DNA from: Orlajensenia sp001423545
GTDB taxonomy: Bacteria; Actinomycetota; Actinomycetes; Actinomycetales; Microbacteriaceae
Assembly: GCA_001423545.1 (NCBI GenBank)
Contig: LMOK01000003.1
Span: forward strand, 186,001-250,000
Length of the DNA stretch: 64,000 nucleotides
Direction of reading: 5' to 3'
Part shown: one piece after another, positions 34,478 to 42,206 of the stretch
Layout: each line of letters opens with the position of its first letter
How positions within the stretch are numbered: position 1 is the stretch's first letter
Position numbers and translations under genes: made by a program
The notes under the pieces: generated by a model
The model's database searches: none
What the model was told of the DNA's origin: nothing
The model's input: the letters and a program-made list of their open reading frames with translations, nothing else

Positions 34478-35373
34478 ACTTCGACGGAATCCTGTTCTTC
34501 CCCGTCACCCCCTTCGACGGCCAGGGCCGCATCGACACCGGCGTTCTCGCCGACCACGTCGCCACCGGCGTGGGCCACGGCGCCGGCGGAGTCTTCCCGG
34601 CCTGCGGCACCGGCGAGTACCACGCCCTCTCTCTGGGCGAGGTCGCGACCGTCGTCGGGGCGGCCGTCGACCAGGTCGCCGGAGCCGTGCCCGTCGTCGC
34701 GGGCAGTGGCGGAGCCCTCGGGCACGCCGTCGAGGCGGGTCGCGCTGCGGCGGATGCCGGAGCCGACGCCCTGCTCGTCCTGCCGCCCTATCTCGTCTCG
34801 GGCACCCAGAACGGACTCGTCGCCTACGTCGAGGCCATCGTCGAGGCATCCGATCTCCCCGTGGTGATCTACCACCGCGGCTCGGCCCAGTACGCGCCGG
34901 CCACTGTCGCGCGCCTCGCCGCGGACAGCCGCGTGATCGGCTTCAAGGACGGCACCGGCGACATCGGCGTCGCCCAGCAGATCGTGCGGGCGGTCGCCGC
35001 AACAGGCCGGACCGACTTCCAGTTCTTCAACGGCCTGCTCACCGCAGAGCTCTCGCAGGGCGCCTACCGCGGCATCGGCATCCCGCTCTACTCCTCGGCG
35101 GCCTTCGCCTTCGTCCCCGAGATCGCGAACGCCTACTACCGGGCCTACGTCGACGGCGACGAGCAGCGCCGCCTCGCGATCCTCGACGGCTTCTACAGCC
35201 CGCTGGTGAATCTGCGCGATGAGACTCCGGGCTTCGGCGTCTCGCTGGTGAAGGCGGGCCTCCGTCTCGGTGGGCTGCCCGTCGGATCCGTGCGCGCGCC
35301 GCTCGTCGACCCGAGCACCGAGCAGGAGCAGCGACTCACGGCCATCATCGAAGCCGGGCGCGCACTGCTGTGA
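34474..35373 (+). CDS. kdgD: 5-dehydro-4-deoxyglucarate dehydratase (KdgD type)
   Basis: A 299-residue DapA-family aldolase/dehydratase. The Schiff-base lysine is K158 in VIGFKDGTGD and Y133 lies in VIYHRGSAQY. Segments FPACGTGEYHALSLGE and AYRGIGIPLYSSAAFAFVPEIA match decarboxylating KDG dehydratases, which turn 5-dehydro-4-deoxy-D-glucarate into 2,5-dioxopentanoate plus CO2. GAGGAG precedes the ATG at 34474. The gene order with an acid-sugar dehydratase and an aldehyde dehydrogenase supports this reaction; a related 2-keto-3-deoxy-pentonate dehydratase is the main alternative. Confidence 0.88.
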   Translation: MNFDGILFFPVTPFDGQGRIDTGVLADHVATGVGHGAGGVFPACGTGEYHALSLGEVATVVGAAVDQVAGAVPVVAGSGGALGHAVEAGRAAADAGADALLVLPPYLVSGTQNGLVAYVEAIVEASDLPVVIYHRGSAQYAPATVARLAADSRVIGFKDGTGDIGVAQQIVRAVAATGRTDFQFFNGLLTAELSQGAYRGIGIPLYSSAAFAFVPEIANAYYRAYVDGDEQRRLAILDGFYSPLVNLRDETPGFGVSLVKAGLRLGGLPVGSVRAPLVDPSTEQEQRLTAIIEAGRALL

Positions 35374-36455
35374 ACGGCATCCGTTCCTTCGACTCCCGTC
35401 TCGTGCGCATCCCCCTGCACCGGCCGTGGGGTCCCGACGTGACGAGCGTGACGGTGCTGCCCACCCGCGTCGAGCTCGACGACGGCACCGTCGGCTTCGG
35501 GTTCAGCTGGACGCCGACGATCGGCGCCGAAGCCGTGCTCGCACTCCTGCAACACGACATCTGGCGCACCGTCATCGGTCGCGACGGCGATCCGGAGGCC
35601 ATCTGGCAGAGCGTCTGGGAACACCTGCACGAGGCGGGCGGTGGCGGGCTCACCACCATCGCACTGGCCGGGCTCGACCTCGCTCTCTGGGATGCGCGGG
35701 CACGGGCGAACGGATGCTCGATCGCCGACGAGATCGGCATCCGTCACGAGAGTGTCGAGGTCTACGGCAGCGGCGTGAACCTGCACTACACGACCGACGA
35801 ACTGCTGGCGCAGGTGCAGCGCTGGATCGACGCCGGGCACGATGCCGTGAAGATCAAGGTGGGTCGACCGTCGCTGGCCGACGACGTGGACCGCGTGCGA
35901 GCCGTCCGCGAACTGCTCGGCGATGACCGCCGCCTCATGATCGACGCGAACCAGCGCTGGGATCTCGACCGCGCCACCACGGCCATGCAGGCGCTCGAAG
36001 CCTTCGATCCCGCCTGGATCGAGGAGCCGCTGCGCGCCGAAGACCTGCCGGGGCACATCGTCCTGGCCGGCCGTACCTCCGTGCCCATCGCCGTCGGCGA
36101 GAACCTACACACCCGCCAGCGCTTCGACGAGTTCCTGCAGAGCGGGGCCGCGGGCGTCGTGCAGCCCAACATCGTGCGGGTCGGCGGCATCACGCCCTTC
36201 CGCCGCATCGCTGCAGCAGCGCTCGAGCACGGCGTGCCGCTGCATCCGCACCTGTTGCCCGAGCTCTCGGGTCAGCTCGCCCTCACTCTCGACGGCGTCT
36301 TCGGCCCTGTCCTGGTCGAGGACGTCGAGGGCGCCGGCTTCGGCGAACTCGGCGCCCTCACCGGCCCGAGTCCGGTGCGCATCGCGCACTCCCGTCTCAC
36401 CCAGACCGGTTCGCCGGGCCTCGGACTCCTCTTCACGGAAGGCTTCACCTCATGA
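35370..36455 (+). CDS. acid-sugar dehydratase, mandelate racemase/enolase superfamily
   Basis: A 361-residue enolase-superfamily enzyme starting with GTG. General base and metal ligands are visible: K161 and K163 in KIKVG, D192 and N194 in DANQRWD, E218 in WIEEPL, E244 in VGENLH and H292/H294 in HPHLLPEL. It should dehydrate an aldonic or aldaric acid (for example galactarate, glucarate or a pentonate). Its product would be the substrate of the KdgD-type enzyme encoded just upstream. Exact substrate specificity cannot be read from the sequence. Confidence 0.86.
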   Translation: MNGIRSFDSRLVRIPLHRPWGPDVTSVTVLPTRVELDDGTVGFGFSWTPTIGAEAVLALLQHDIWRTVIGRDGDPEAIWQSVWEHLHEAGGGGLTTIALAGLDLALWDARARANGCSIADEIGIRHESVEVYGSGVNLHYTTDELLAQVQRWIDAGHDAVKIKVGRPSLADDVDRVRAVRELLGDDRRLMIDANQRWDLDRATTAMQALEAFDPAWIEEPLRAEDLPGHIVLAGRTSVPIAVGENLHTRQRFDEFLQSGAAGVVQPNIVRVGGITPFRRIAAAALEHGVPLHPHLLPELSGQLALTLDGVFGPVLVEDVEGAGFGELGALTGPSPVRIAHSRLTQTGSPGLGLLFTEGFTS

Positions 36456-37933
36456 CCGACACCGCTCTCCTCGCGCGGAACTCCCCCACCGACGACGCGC
36501 GGCTCGCCGCCGTCACCGCAGCCGCAGCCGCAGCTGCTCCGCTCCTGCGGGCCTCCGACGACACCGAGCGGGCCGGCTGGCTGCGGGCCGTCGCCGACGC
36601 CCTCGACGCCAACGCCGCAGAACTCGTGGCTCTCGCCGACGAGGAGACCCACCTCGGAACCGTGCGCCTCACCGGCGAGGTCGGCCGCACCACCGGGCAG
36701 CTGCGCCTGTTCGCGGCCGTCATCGACGACGGCGCCTGGCGCGAGATCACCATCGACCATGCGGACGCGTCTGCGACCCCGCCGCGCCCCGAGATCCGTC
36801 GCATGCTCACCGCCGTCGGACCTGTTGCCGTGTACTCCGCGTCGAACTTCCCGTTCGCGTTCTCGGTGGCGGGCGGCGACACCGCGTCAGCTCTCGCGGC
36901 AGGCTGCCCCGTGATCGTGAAGGCCCACTCGGGGCATCCGCGGCTCTCCGCGCGCACGGCCGAGATCGTGACGGATGCCCTCGCCGCGGCCGGCGCTCCC
37001 GACGGCATCTTCGCGTTCGTCTCCGGACGCGAGGCCGGCAACGCCCTCGTGCAGCACCCGGCCGTCGCCGCCGCCGGCTTCACCGGATCGCTCTCGGGGG
37101 GCCGCGCCCTCTTCGACCTGGCCTCGAGCCGGCCCGACCCCATCCCCTTCTACGGCGAGCTGGGCTCCATCAACCCCGTCGTCATCACCGCCGCCGCCGT
37201 CGAGGCCCGCGGCGCCACTCTCGCAACCGGACTCGCCGGGTCGTTCACGCTCGGCTCGGGCCAGTTCTGCACCAAGCCCGGCGTGGTGTTCGTGCCAGCC
37301 GGAACGCGCTTCGCCGACGACCTCGCCGTTGCCGTGGCTCCGGCGACGACCGGCCGGCTGTTGACGGACCGCATCGCCGATGCGTTCCCGGCTGGACTCG
37401 GCGCCCTCGTCGCCGACCCCTCGGTCTCCATCGTCGTCGGAGCCATCGACGACGACACCGACGCCCCGCAGCCCGTCGTGGTGCGCACCGACGCCGGGGC
37501 CGTCGCGGCCCGTCCGGAGACGCTGCTCGAGGAGTGCTTCGGCCCGGTCACCCTGCTCGTGGAGTACGCCGACGAGGGCGAGCTGTTCGCCGCCCTCGCC
37601 GTGCTCGGCGGGTCCCTGACCGCGACGCTGCACTCGGAGCCGAGCGACGATGCGGCATCCGTCGTCGAACGGCTCTCGGAGGTCGCCGGACGCGTGTTGT
37701 TCGCGGGCTGGCCCACGGGCGTGGCCGTCACCTGGTCGCAGCACCACGGCGGACCGTGGCCGGCGACCACCTCGCTGCACACCTCGGTGGGCGCGAGCGC
37801 GATCCGTCGGTTCCTGCGCCCGATCGCCTTCCAGGACGCTCCGGATGCGCTCCTCCCAGCACCGCTGCGCGACGCGAACCTCCGGCGTGCGCCCCGCCGC
37901 GTCGACGGGGAGCTGCAACTGGCCGCGCACTGA
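36452..37933 (+). CDS. aldehyde dehydrogenase (2,5-dioxovalerate dehydrogenase-like)
   Basis: A 493-residue NAD(P)-dependent aldehyde dehydrogenase with catalytic C273 in GSGQFCTKPG and E236 in YGELGSINPV. The sequence ASNFPFAFSVAGGDTASALAAGCPV resembles alpha-ketoglutaric-semialdehyde dehydrogenases. It would oxidise the 2,5-dioxopentanoate from KdgD to 2-oxoglutarate, completing the route. It overlaps the dehydratase gene by 4 nt and ends the operon, followed by a repeat cluster. Confidence 0.9.
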   Translation: MTDTALLARNSPTDDARLAAVTAAAAAAAPLLRASDDTERAGWLRAVADALDANAAELVALADEETHLGTVRLTGEVGRTTGQLRLFAAVIDDGAWREITIDHADASATPPRPEIRRMLTAVGPVAVYSASNFPFAFSVAGGDTASALAAGCPVIVKAHSGHPRLSARTAEIVTDALAAAGAPDGIFAFVSGREAGNALVQHPAVAAAGFTGSLSGGRALFDLASSRPDPIPFYGELGSINPVVITAAAVEARGATLATGLAGSFTLGSGQFCTKPGVVFVPAGTRFADDLAVAVAPATTGRLLTDRIADAFPAGLGALVADPSVSIVVGAIDDDTDAPQPVVVRTDAGAVAARPETLLEECFGPVTLLVEYADEGELFAALAVLGGSLTATLHSEPSDDAASVVERLSEVAGRVLFAGWPTGVAVTWSQHHGGPWPATTSLHTSVGASAIRRFLRPIAFQDAPDALLPAPLRDANLRRAPRRVDGELQLAAH

Positions 37934-37956
37934 CCCTGCCGCCTCCCGCGCGCTGA

Positions 37957-38111
37957 GGGCCGACGCAGTCGCGGTCGAAGCGTGGTGGGTGAGCACGTCC
38001 CTGTGCGCTTCGGCCGCGGACTTCGTCCGGGCCTCAGCGAGCCGGTTGTCCGGCCTCAGCGAGCGGGTTGTCCGGCCTCAGCGAGCGGGTTGTCCGGCCT
38101 CAGCGAGCGGG
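37957..38111. repeat. hairpin repeats and 22-bp tandem array at convergent gene ends
   Basis: Hairpins CGAC-GCA-GTCG (37961-37971) and CGGAC-TTC-GTCCG (38017-38029) are followed by a tandem array. A 22-bp unit beginning CCTCAGCGAGCGGGTTGT occurs at 38032-38053 (one change), 38054-38075 and 38076-38097, plus a 14-bp partial copy at 38098-38111. The last copy supplies the final codons and stop of the M24-fold gene. There is no spacer structure, so it is not a CRISPR. Confidence 0.85.
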
Positions 38112-39200
38112 CAGCTCCAACGTCACCGGACGCTCGACTCCGCGCACCGCGATCGTCGGCCACGCCGGATCGCGGGTCAGCACCTCGAGCGCTGCATCGC
38201 CGGCGGCATCCGGCAGCAGCAGCACGGTGTCCTCCACCTTCACACCCGGCGCGCTCGGGTTGAGCGCGAACGCCTGCCCGAGCTCGATCGGCTCGTCGAC
38301 GCCGGGCGCGAGCCGCGGATCGCGCCCGTTGTAGCCGGCCGCACCGCCCTGATGATGCCGCTCCCACTCGTCGTCGGCGAAGCCGTGCGCGGGATACGAC
38401 GCGGTGATGGTGCCCAGCACATCCGCGAGGCCCACTCGGCGTCGGAGCGCCTCGAAGCCGTCGGCCTCCACCTCGAGGATGCGCCGCTCGGCATCGAGCT
38501 CCGCCTCTGACGCTCCTCCGAACCCCACCCACCGGGTGACATTCGCGATCAGGCCGTGCCGGCGCGCGCAGACGACGGCCATGGCGCGGCGGCCGAGGGC
38601 GGCATCCGTCGGCAACGGATGCCGCTCCGCCAGCCGCGCCTCCCCTGCGACGAGCAGCACGACCGGGTCAGCGCCGAGTTCGATGAGTCGCGCGGCGAGC
38701 CGGGCGGCGATCGCACGCTCGGTGTCATCGGGGCCGGCCGCACGCAGCACGTCGCCGAGGGCTGCGGCCGCATCGGCGCCGAGTTCCCGGTAGCGGCCAT
38801 GCTCGACCGGAAGCAGCACCCGTCGAGCCGCGCGCAGCTCGGCATCGACCGCGGACTCCCTCAGGGCCGCATCCGTCGGTGCCGCCTCGAACCACGCTCG
38901 CTCGGCCACCTCCACTCCGGCCGGCACCTCCTCGGCGCGCAGGCGATGACCCTCGTTGCTGGTCGCGAAGACGGTGACGGATGCGGCATCGACGCGCACG
39001 GCCACGATCGGCGGAGCCGCCAGGCTCACGTGCACCCGCGCCCCGCCGAGCATCCAGGCGACGGCGGCCTGCGACTCGAGCAGCACGCTGTCGGCGTCGC
39101 GCTGCCGCAGGATGGCGCGCACGCGATCGTGCTTGGCGGCCAGCTCCTCGCCCACCTCGGGCGCGACATCCGTCGGAACGGCCATTCTCATGCCTGTCAC
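38100..39200 (-). CDS. M24-fold protein lacking canonical metal ligands
   Basis: About 366 residues with the creatinase/aminopeptidase P layout: N-terminal domain to about 150, then a pita-bread domain. The usual ligand motifs are changed: the SDITR segment reads IANVTRWVGFG (Asp replaced by Asn), the first Asp motif reads CARRHG, and the E of the EPG-type motif is N in FALNPSAPGVKVEDT. H residues in HHQGGAAGY and one Glu remain. A hydrolase with two metals is therefore unlikely. GTG at 39200 overlaps the upstream stop as GTGA; ATG codons at 39191 and 39185 are alternatives. It is coupled to the Gfo/Idh-DUF6807 fusion gene. Confidence 0.75.
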   Translation of the reverse strand: MTGMRMAVPTDVAPEVGEELAAKHDRVRAILRQRDADSVLLESQAAVAWMLGGARVHVSLAAPPIVAVRVDAASVTVFATSNEGHRLRAEEVPAGVEVAERAWFEAAPTDAALRESAVDAELRAARRVLLPVEHGRYRELGADAAAALGDVLRAAGPDDTERAIAARLAARLIELGADPVVLLVAGEARLAERHPLPTDAALGRRAMAVVCARRHGLIANVTRWVGFGGASEAELDAERRILEVEADGFEALRRRVGLADVLGTITASYPAHGFADDEWERHHQGGAAGYNGRDPRLAPGVDEPIELGQAFALNPSAPGVKVEDTVLLLPDAAGDAALEVLTRDPAWPTIAVRGVERPVTLELPAR

Positions 39201-41290
39201 AGCAGCTCGGCGACGCGCTCGTCCGCGAGCTCCCCGTCGGCGACCAGCCCGGTGAAGCTCCGCACGACGGACTCTCCGGGCTGCACGAGCACCTCGGACT
39301 CCCACGCCAGCGACGATCCGATGCCCGGATAATCGGCCACGCGCACGAACCACGGGTCGGCCCTCGTGACGTCATCCGCCCCGGCGAGAGCGACGGTGGC
39401 CGTGCCGCCGTCGAACGCGGCAGTCCAGGCGATCCACGGCGCGATCGCTCCGTGGCAGGACTCCTCCCCTGCGTCCGCCGCCGTCCGCACCCGCGCATCG
39501 GTACCGCGAGCGAGGCGCCAACTCAGCCCGCCGTAGCCGCCGCCCGCACGCCCGTTGCTGCCGGGACTCCCCAGACTGATCGCGTGATCGGTCGCGTTCG
39601 CGAGCTCGACGGTCAGCCGGAAGGTGACGACGCCGGGGGCGACCTCCTCGAACCACAGCTCCTGAGTCTCGTGCAGCCGGACCACCGCATCCGGGCCGAT
39701 CCAGTCGCTCCGGGTGCTCAGCGAGCCGTCGCCGACGACGACGCCCTGCGCCTCGACGCGGCCATGATCATCGAGCCACTGGTAGCCGGAGTCGCGCACG
39801 TACGTGCGTCCGCCCCAGAAGTTCACGCCGTCGACGTGCTGCACCCCGACCGACAGGCCGAGGTGCCAGTCGTGGTCGCGCGGGTGGGCGTCGCTCACCA
39901 CGACGCCCGCGGGGGTGCGGACCGGATGCAGGAACGGACGCGGCGACGAGGTGGGCGTCACCGTCGAGCCGTCGTCCCAGACGGCGACGGGGACACCGGA
40001 TGCCGTGACTCCCGCCGCACCGGACGCCGCTCCGGATGCCGCGACGATCGTCTCCTGCCGTCCGTTCGGCGCCGCCACGGCCCAGGGCACGCGCATCTCG
40101 CTGAACAGCGCGCCCGCCGCCGCGGTGCGCTGCACCCACCAGTCGACGTCGTCGACCACCGGATGCGCCGCATCGCCCTCGCCCTGCCAGGTCACGAAGG
40201 CGGCGTCGATCGGGAGAGGCTCGTCGTGCGTGCGGATCGCCTCGAGCACCTCCATGTAGGCGCCCGAGTCGACGAGCGACGACAGCAGGGGCTCGCCCGT
40301 GGCGCGGTGCGCGTGCAGGTTCTCGAACAGGTCGGTGCGTCCGTGGGTGACGGACGCCGCCGTGCCGGTTTCGGCGACGCCGCGCACGGCATCCGACGCG
40401 GCATCCGGAGCGGCATCCGGAGCGGCATCCGCCCCCGCGAGCTCGTCGCGGGTGTACCAGAACGTGAGCTCGCCGGCATCCGTGCGCACCGAGAGCTCCG
40501 GTTCGTGCTGTTCGGCGGCGCACAGCGTGAGCGCCGCGCTCACCACCTCGCCGCTGGCGAGCCGCACCCGCAGGCTCGTGGTGTCGTCGCTCTCGATGTC
40601 GTTCGCCCGGTACAGCTCGACCTCGACCGACGCCACATCCTCGCGGCGACGCGCTCCGGCGATGCGCAGTGCCGTGGCCACGGCGTGCGCCAAGGGGTTC
40701 GTGGCGACACCGTCGATCATGGGCCTTCCGTCGACCACGCGCTTGCCCGCCCAGGGCGAACGCGACCAGTAGGCGCGATCGCGCAGCCAGGTCGCGTGCG
40801 CGGCCACAGACCAGACGGTGCCGTGCGCGGCGATGGCATCGAGGGCGTGCGAGCCGAGGCTCTGGAATCCCACCTGCACCGCCCGACCGGTTTCCTCCTG
40901 CACCCGCAGCAGGCGCTCGAAATCGGCCATGCTCGCCACGGGAGGTTTCTCGACGTAGACATCGGCGCCGGCCCTCATGGCGGTCTCGGCCAGGTCGGCG
41001 TGCGTGCCGATGGGAGTCGCGACGATGACGATGTCGGCCCCGATGCCTGCGGCATGCGTCGACCGCAATGCGTCGTCGAGCGACGGATGCAGCGGCACGT
41101 CCGAACCGAAGCCGTCGGCGGGGCCTCGGTGGGGGTCGGCGAGGGCGACGAGCTCGACGCTGTCGCGCAGACGCTCGAGGTTGCGCAGATGCACGGCGCC
41201 GAAGCCGTTGGCGCCGACGAGGATGACGCGCGGCTTCGCGAGCGATGCGGCGCCCGTGTCGGTCGCCTCTGTCGTCGAGGTCTGGCTCAT
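39197..41290 (-). CDS. Gfo/Idh oxidoreductase fused to a DUF6807 (PmoA-like) domain
   Basis: A 697-residue fusion. Residues about 20-385 are a Gfo/Idh/MocA oxidoreductase (VILVGANGFGAVHLRNLERL, DVYVEKPPVASMADF). Residues about 410-697 match DUF6807 (PF14100, formerly named PmoA), with FLHPVRTPAGVVVSDAHPRD and NFWGGRTYV. The same DUF6807 fold occurs alone at 42203-43147. A GGAAAACGTTTTCC palindrome lies 54 bp upstream. A 12-bp tandem repeat inside the gene (40388-40435) encodes an Ala/Pro/Asp-rich stretch. Function is unknown; a role in oxidation-assisted glycoside or sugar-acid breakdown is my inference. Confidence 0.85.
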   Translation of the reverse strand: MSQTSTTEATDTGAASLAKPRVILVGANGFGAVHLRNLERLRDSVELVALADPHRGPADGFGSDVPLHPSLDDALRSTHAAGIGADIVIVATPIGTHADLAETAMRAGADVYVEKPPVASMADFERLLRVQEETGRAVQVGFQSLGSHALDAIAAHGTVWSVAAHATWLRDRAYWSRSPWAGKRVVDGRPMIDGVATNPLAHAVATALRIAGARRREDVASVEVELYRANDIESDDTTSLRVRLASGEVVSAALTLCAAEQHEPELSVRTDAGELTFWYTRDELAGADAAPDAAPDAASDAVRGVAETGTAASVTHGRTDLFENLHAHRATGEPLLSSLVDSGAYMEVLEAIRTHDEPLPIDAAFVTWQGEGDAAHPVVDDVDWWVQRTAAAGALFSEMRVPWAVAAPNGRQETIVAASGAASGAAGVTASGVPVAVWDDGSTVTPTSSPRPFLHPVRTPAGVVVSDAHPRDHDWHLGLSVGVQHVDGVNFWGGRTYVRDSGYQWLDDHGRVEAQGVVVGDGSLSTRSDWIGPDAVVRLHETQELWFEEVAPGVVTFRLTVELANATDHAISLGSPGSNGRAGGGYGGLSWRLARGTDARVRTAADAGEESCHGAIAPWIAWTAAFDGGTATVALAGADDVTRADPWFVRVADYPGIGSSLAWESEVLVQPGESVVRSFTGLVADGELADERVAELL
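40388..40435. repeat. 12-bp in-frame tandem repeat in the fusion gene
   Basis: Four units of 12 bp starting GGCATCCG (40388, 40400, 40412, 40424) code for repeated Asp-Ala-Ala-Pro steps. It appears to be an expansion of the GGCATCCG octamer that is common throughout the window. Confidence 0.8.
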
Positions 41291-41343
41291 CGAACTCCCT
41301 GGGTCAGCGTTGACTGTCGCGTTGCTCCCACGTTACCTCAGGC

Positions 41344-41357
41344 GGAAAACGTTTTCC
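41344..41357. promoter_or_regulatory. GGAAAACGTTTTCC operator before the Gfo/Idh-DUF6807 gene
   Basis: A perfect 14-bp palindrome, the best match of the seven LacI-type sites in the window, 54-67 bp upstream of the start. It is expected to repress transcription of the fusion gene and the coupled M24-fold gene. Confidence 0.8.
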
Positions 41358-41396
41358 AGCACCGTTGTCCCCAATACTCCTCATCGCTGCCCGAGA

Positions 41397-41463
41397 ACAG
41401 GCTCGATCAGCGTGGACAGGCCAGAACGCCCTCTTCCAGCCTGCCCGAGCCGATCGAGCCTGT
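41397..41463. repeat. inverted repeat after the cupin gene (possible terminator)
   Basis: ACAGGCTCGATC (41397-41408) pairs with GATCGAGCCTGT (41452-41463), with an inner CAGGC/GCCTG stem at 41417-41421 and 41439-41443. It begins 18 bp after the cupin stop on the minus strand and could end that transcript. ACAGGCTCGAT also occurs in the xylA-xylB hairpin. Confidence 0.7.
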
Positions 41464-41480
41464 ATTCAGCGCGACGCCGG

Positions 41481-42206
41481 TCAGACGCTGATGTCGTAGG
41501 TGCGCAGCAGTCCGCACATGCCGAACTTCAGCTCGCCGTCGTGGGGCGAGGCTGACGTCGCACCGCTGAGCCCGAGCTGCGCGGTACGGCCGGCTGCGAG
41601 ATCGTCGAGCAGGCTGCGCGTCCGCGACACGTCACCGAGCACCCGCTCCTCCCAGATCCCGCGCCAGGTGGCGGCGCGTCCCGAGACCAACCGCACGGCA
41701 GCAGCGTAGAACTCCTCGAGGGGTGCGGTGTTCCCGGCGAGCGCGACATCACGCAGTACTTCGAAGCCCTCTACCGCGAGGTCACGACGGCGGGCAGCAG
41801 CTGAGGCAGCGGCCGGTCGATCGAGAGATGCATCCGGCAGCGTGGCGGCCTCGGCGTAGAGGGCGGCATCCGTCACCAGGGAAGCGGGGAACGTCATGAC
41901 AGCGTCCCCCGCTTCGGGCAACCCGGCGTTCGACATGATCACGGCCACCTCGAGTCCCCCGTGGTTGACGGCACGATGAATCGTGCCGGCGCCGAACCAG
42001 ATGACGCTCCCCGCAGCCAGCTCTGCCGTGTGGAAGCCCGCCCGGTCGATGGTCTGCAACTCCCCTGAGCCCGCCGTCACGATGTAGGCCTCGGTCGAGA
42101 CGGTGTGCAGGTGCGGGGTGCCGCCGTGCAGCGCGTCGGGTGCCGCATCCGTATAGACGTTCAGCCTGGTGACGCTCGTCCCCCCGGGGAAGGCTGCACC
42201 GGTCAT
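41481..42206 (-). CDS. cupin-domain protein
   Basis: A 241-residue protein with an N-terminal cupin barrel: histidine-rich motif 1 HGGTPHLHTVSTEAYIVTAG (residues about 27-46) and motif 2 VIWFGAGTIHRAVN (about 69-82). The C-terminal half is helical and unassigned. Cupins bind a metal and often act on or sense sugars. Its ATG overlaps the DUF6807 stop (ATGA), so it is the last gene of a coupled set Gfo/Idh, DUF6807, cupin. Function unknown. Confidence 0.78.
   Translation of the reverse strand: MTGAAFPGGTSVTRLNVYTDAAPDALHGGTPHLHTVSTEAYIVTAGSGELQTIDRAGFHTAELAAGSVIWFGAGTIHRAVNHGGLEVAVIMSNAGLPEAGDAVMTFPASLVTDAALYAEAATLPDASLDRPAAASAAARRRDLAVEGFEVLRDVALAGNTAPLEEFYAAAVRLVSGRAATWRGIWEERVLGDVSRTRSLLDDLAAGRTAQLGLSGATSASPHDGELKFGMCGLLRTYDISV

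Noticed and set aside
38032..38111. CRISPR array
   Set aside because: The 22-bp units are directly joined without spacers and no cas genes are near.
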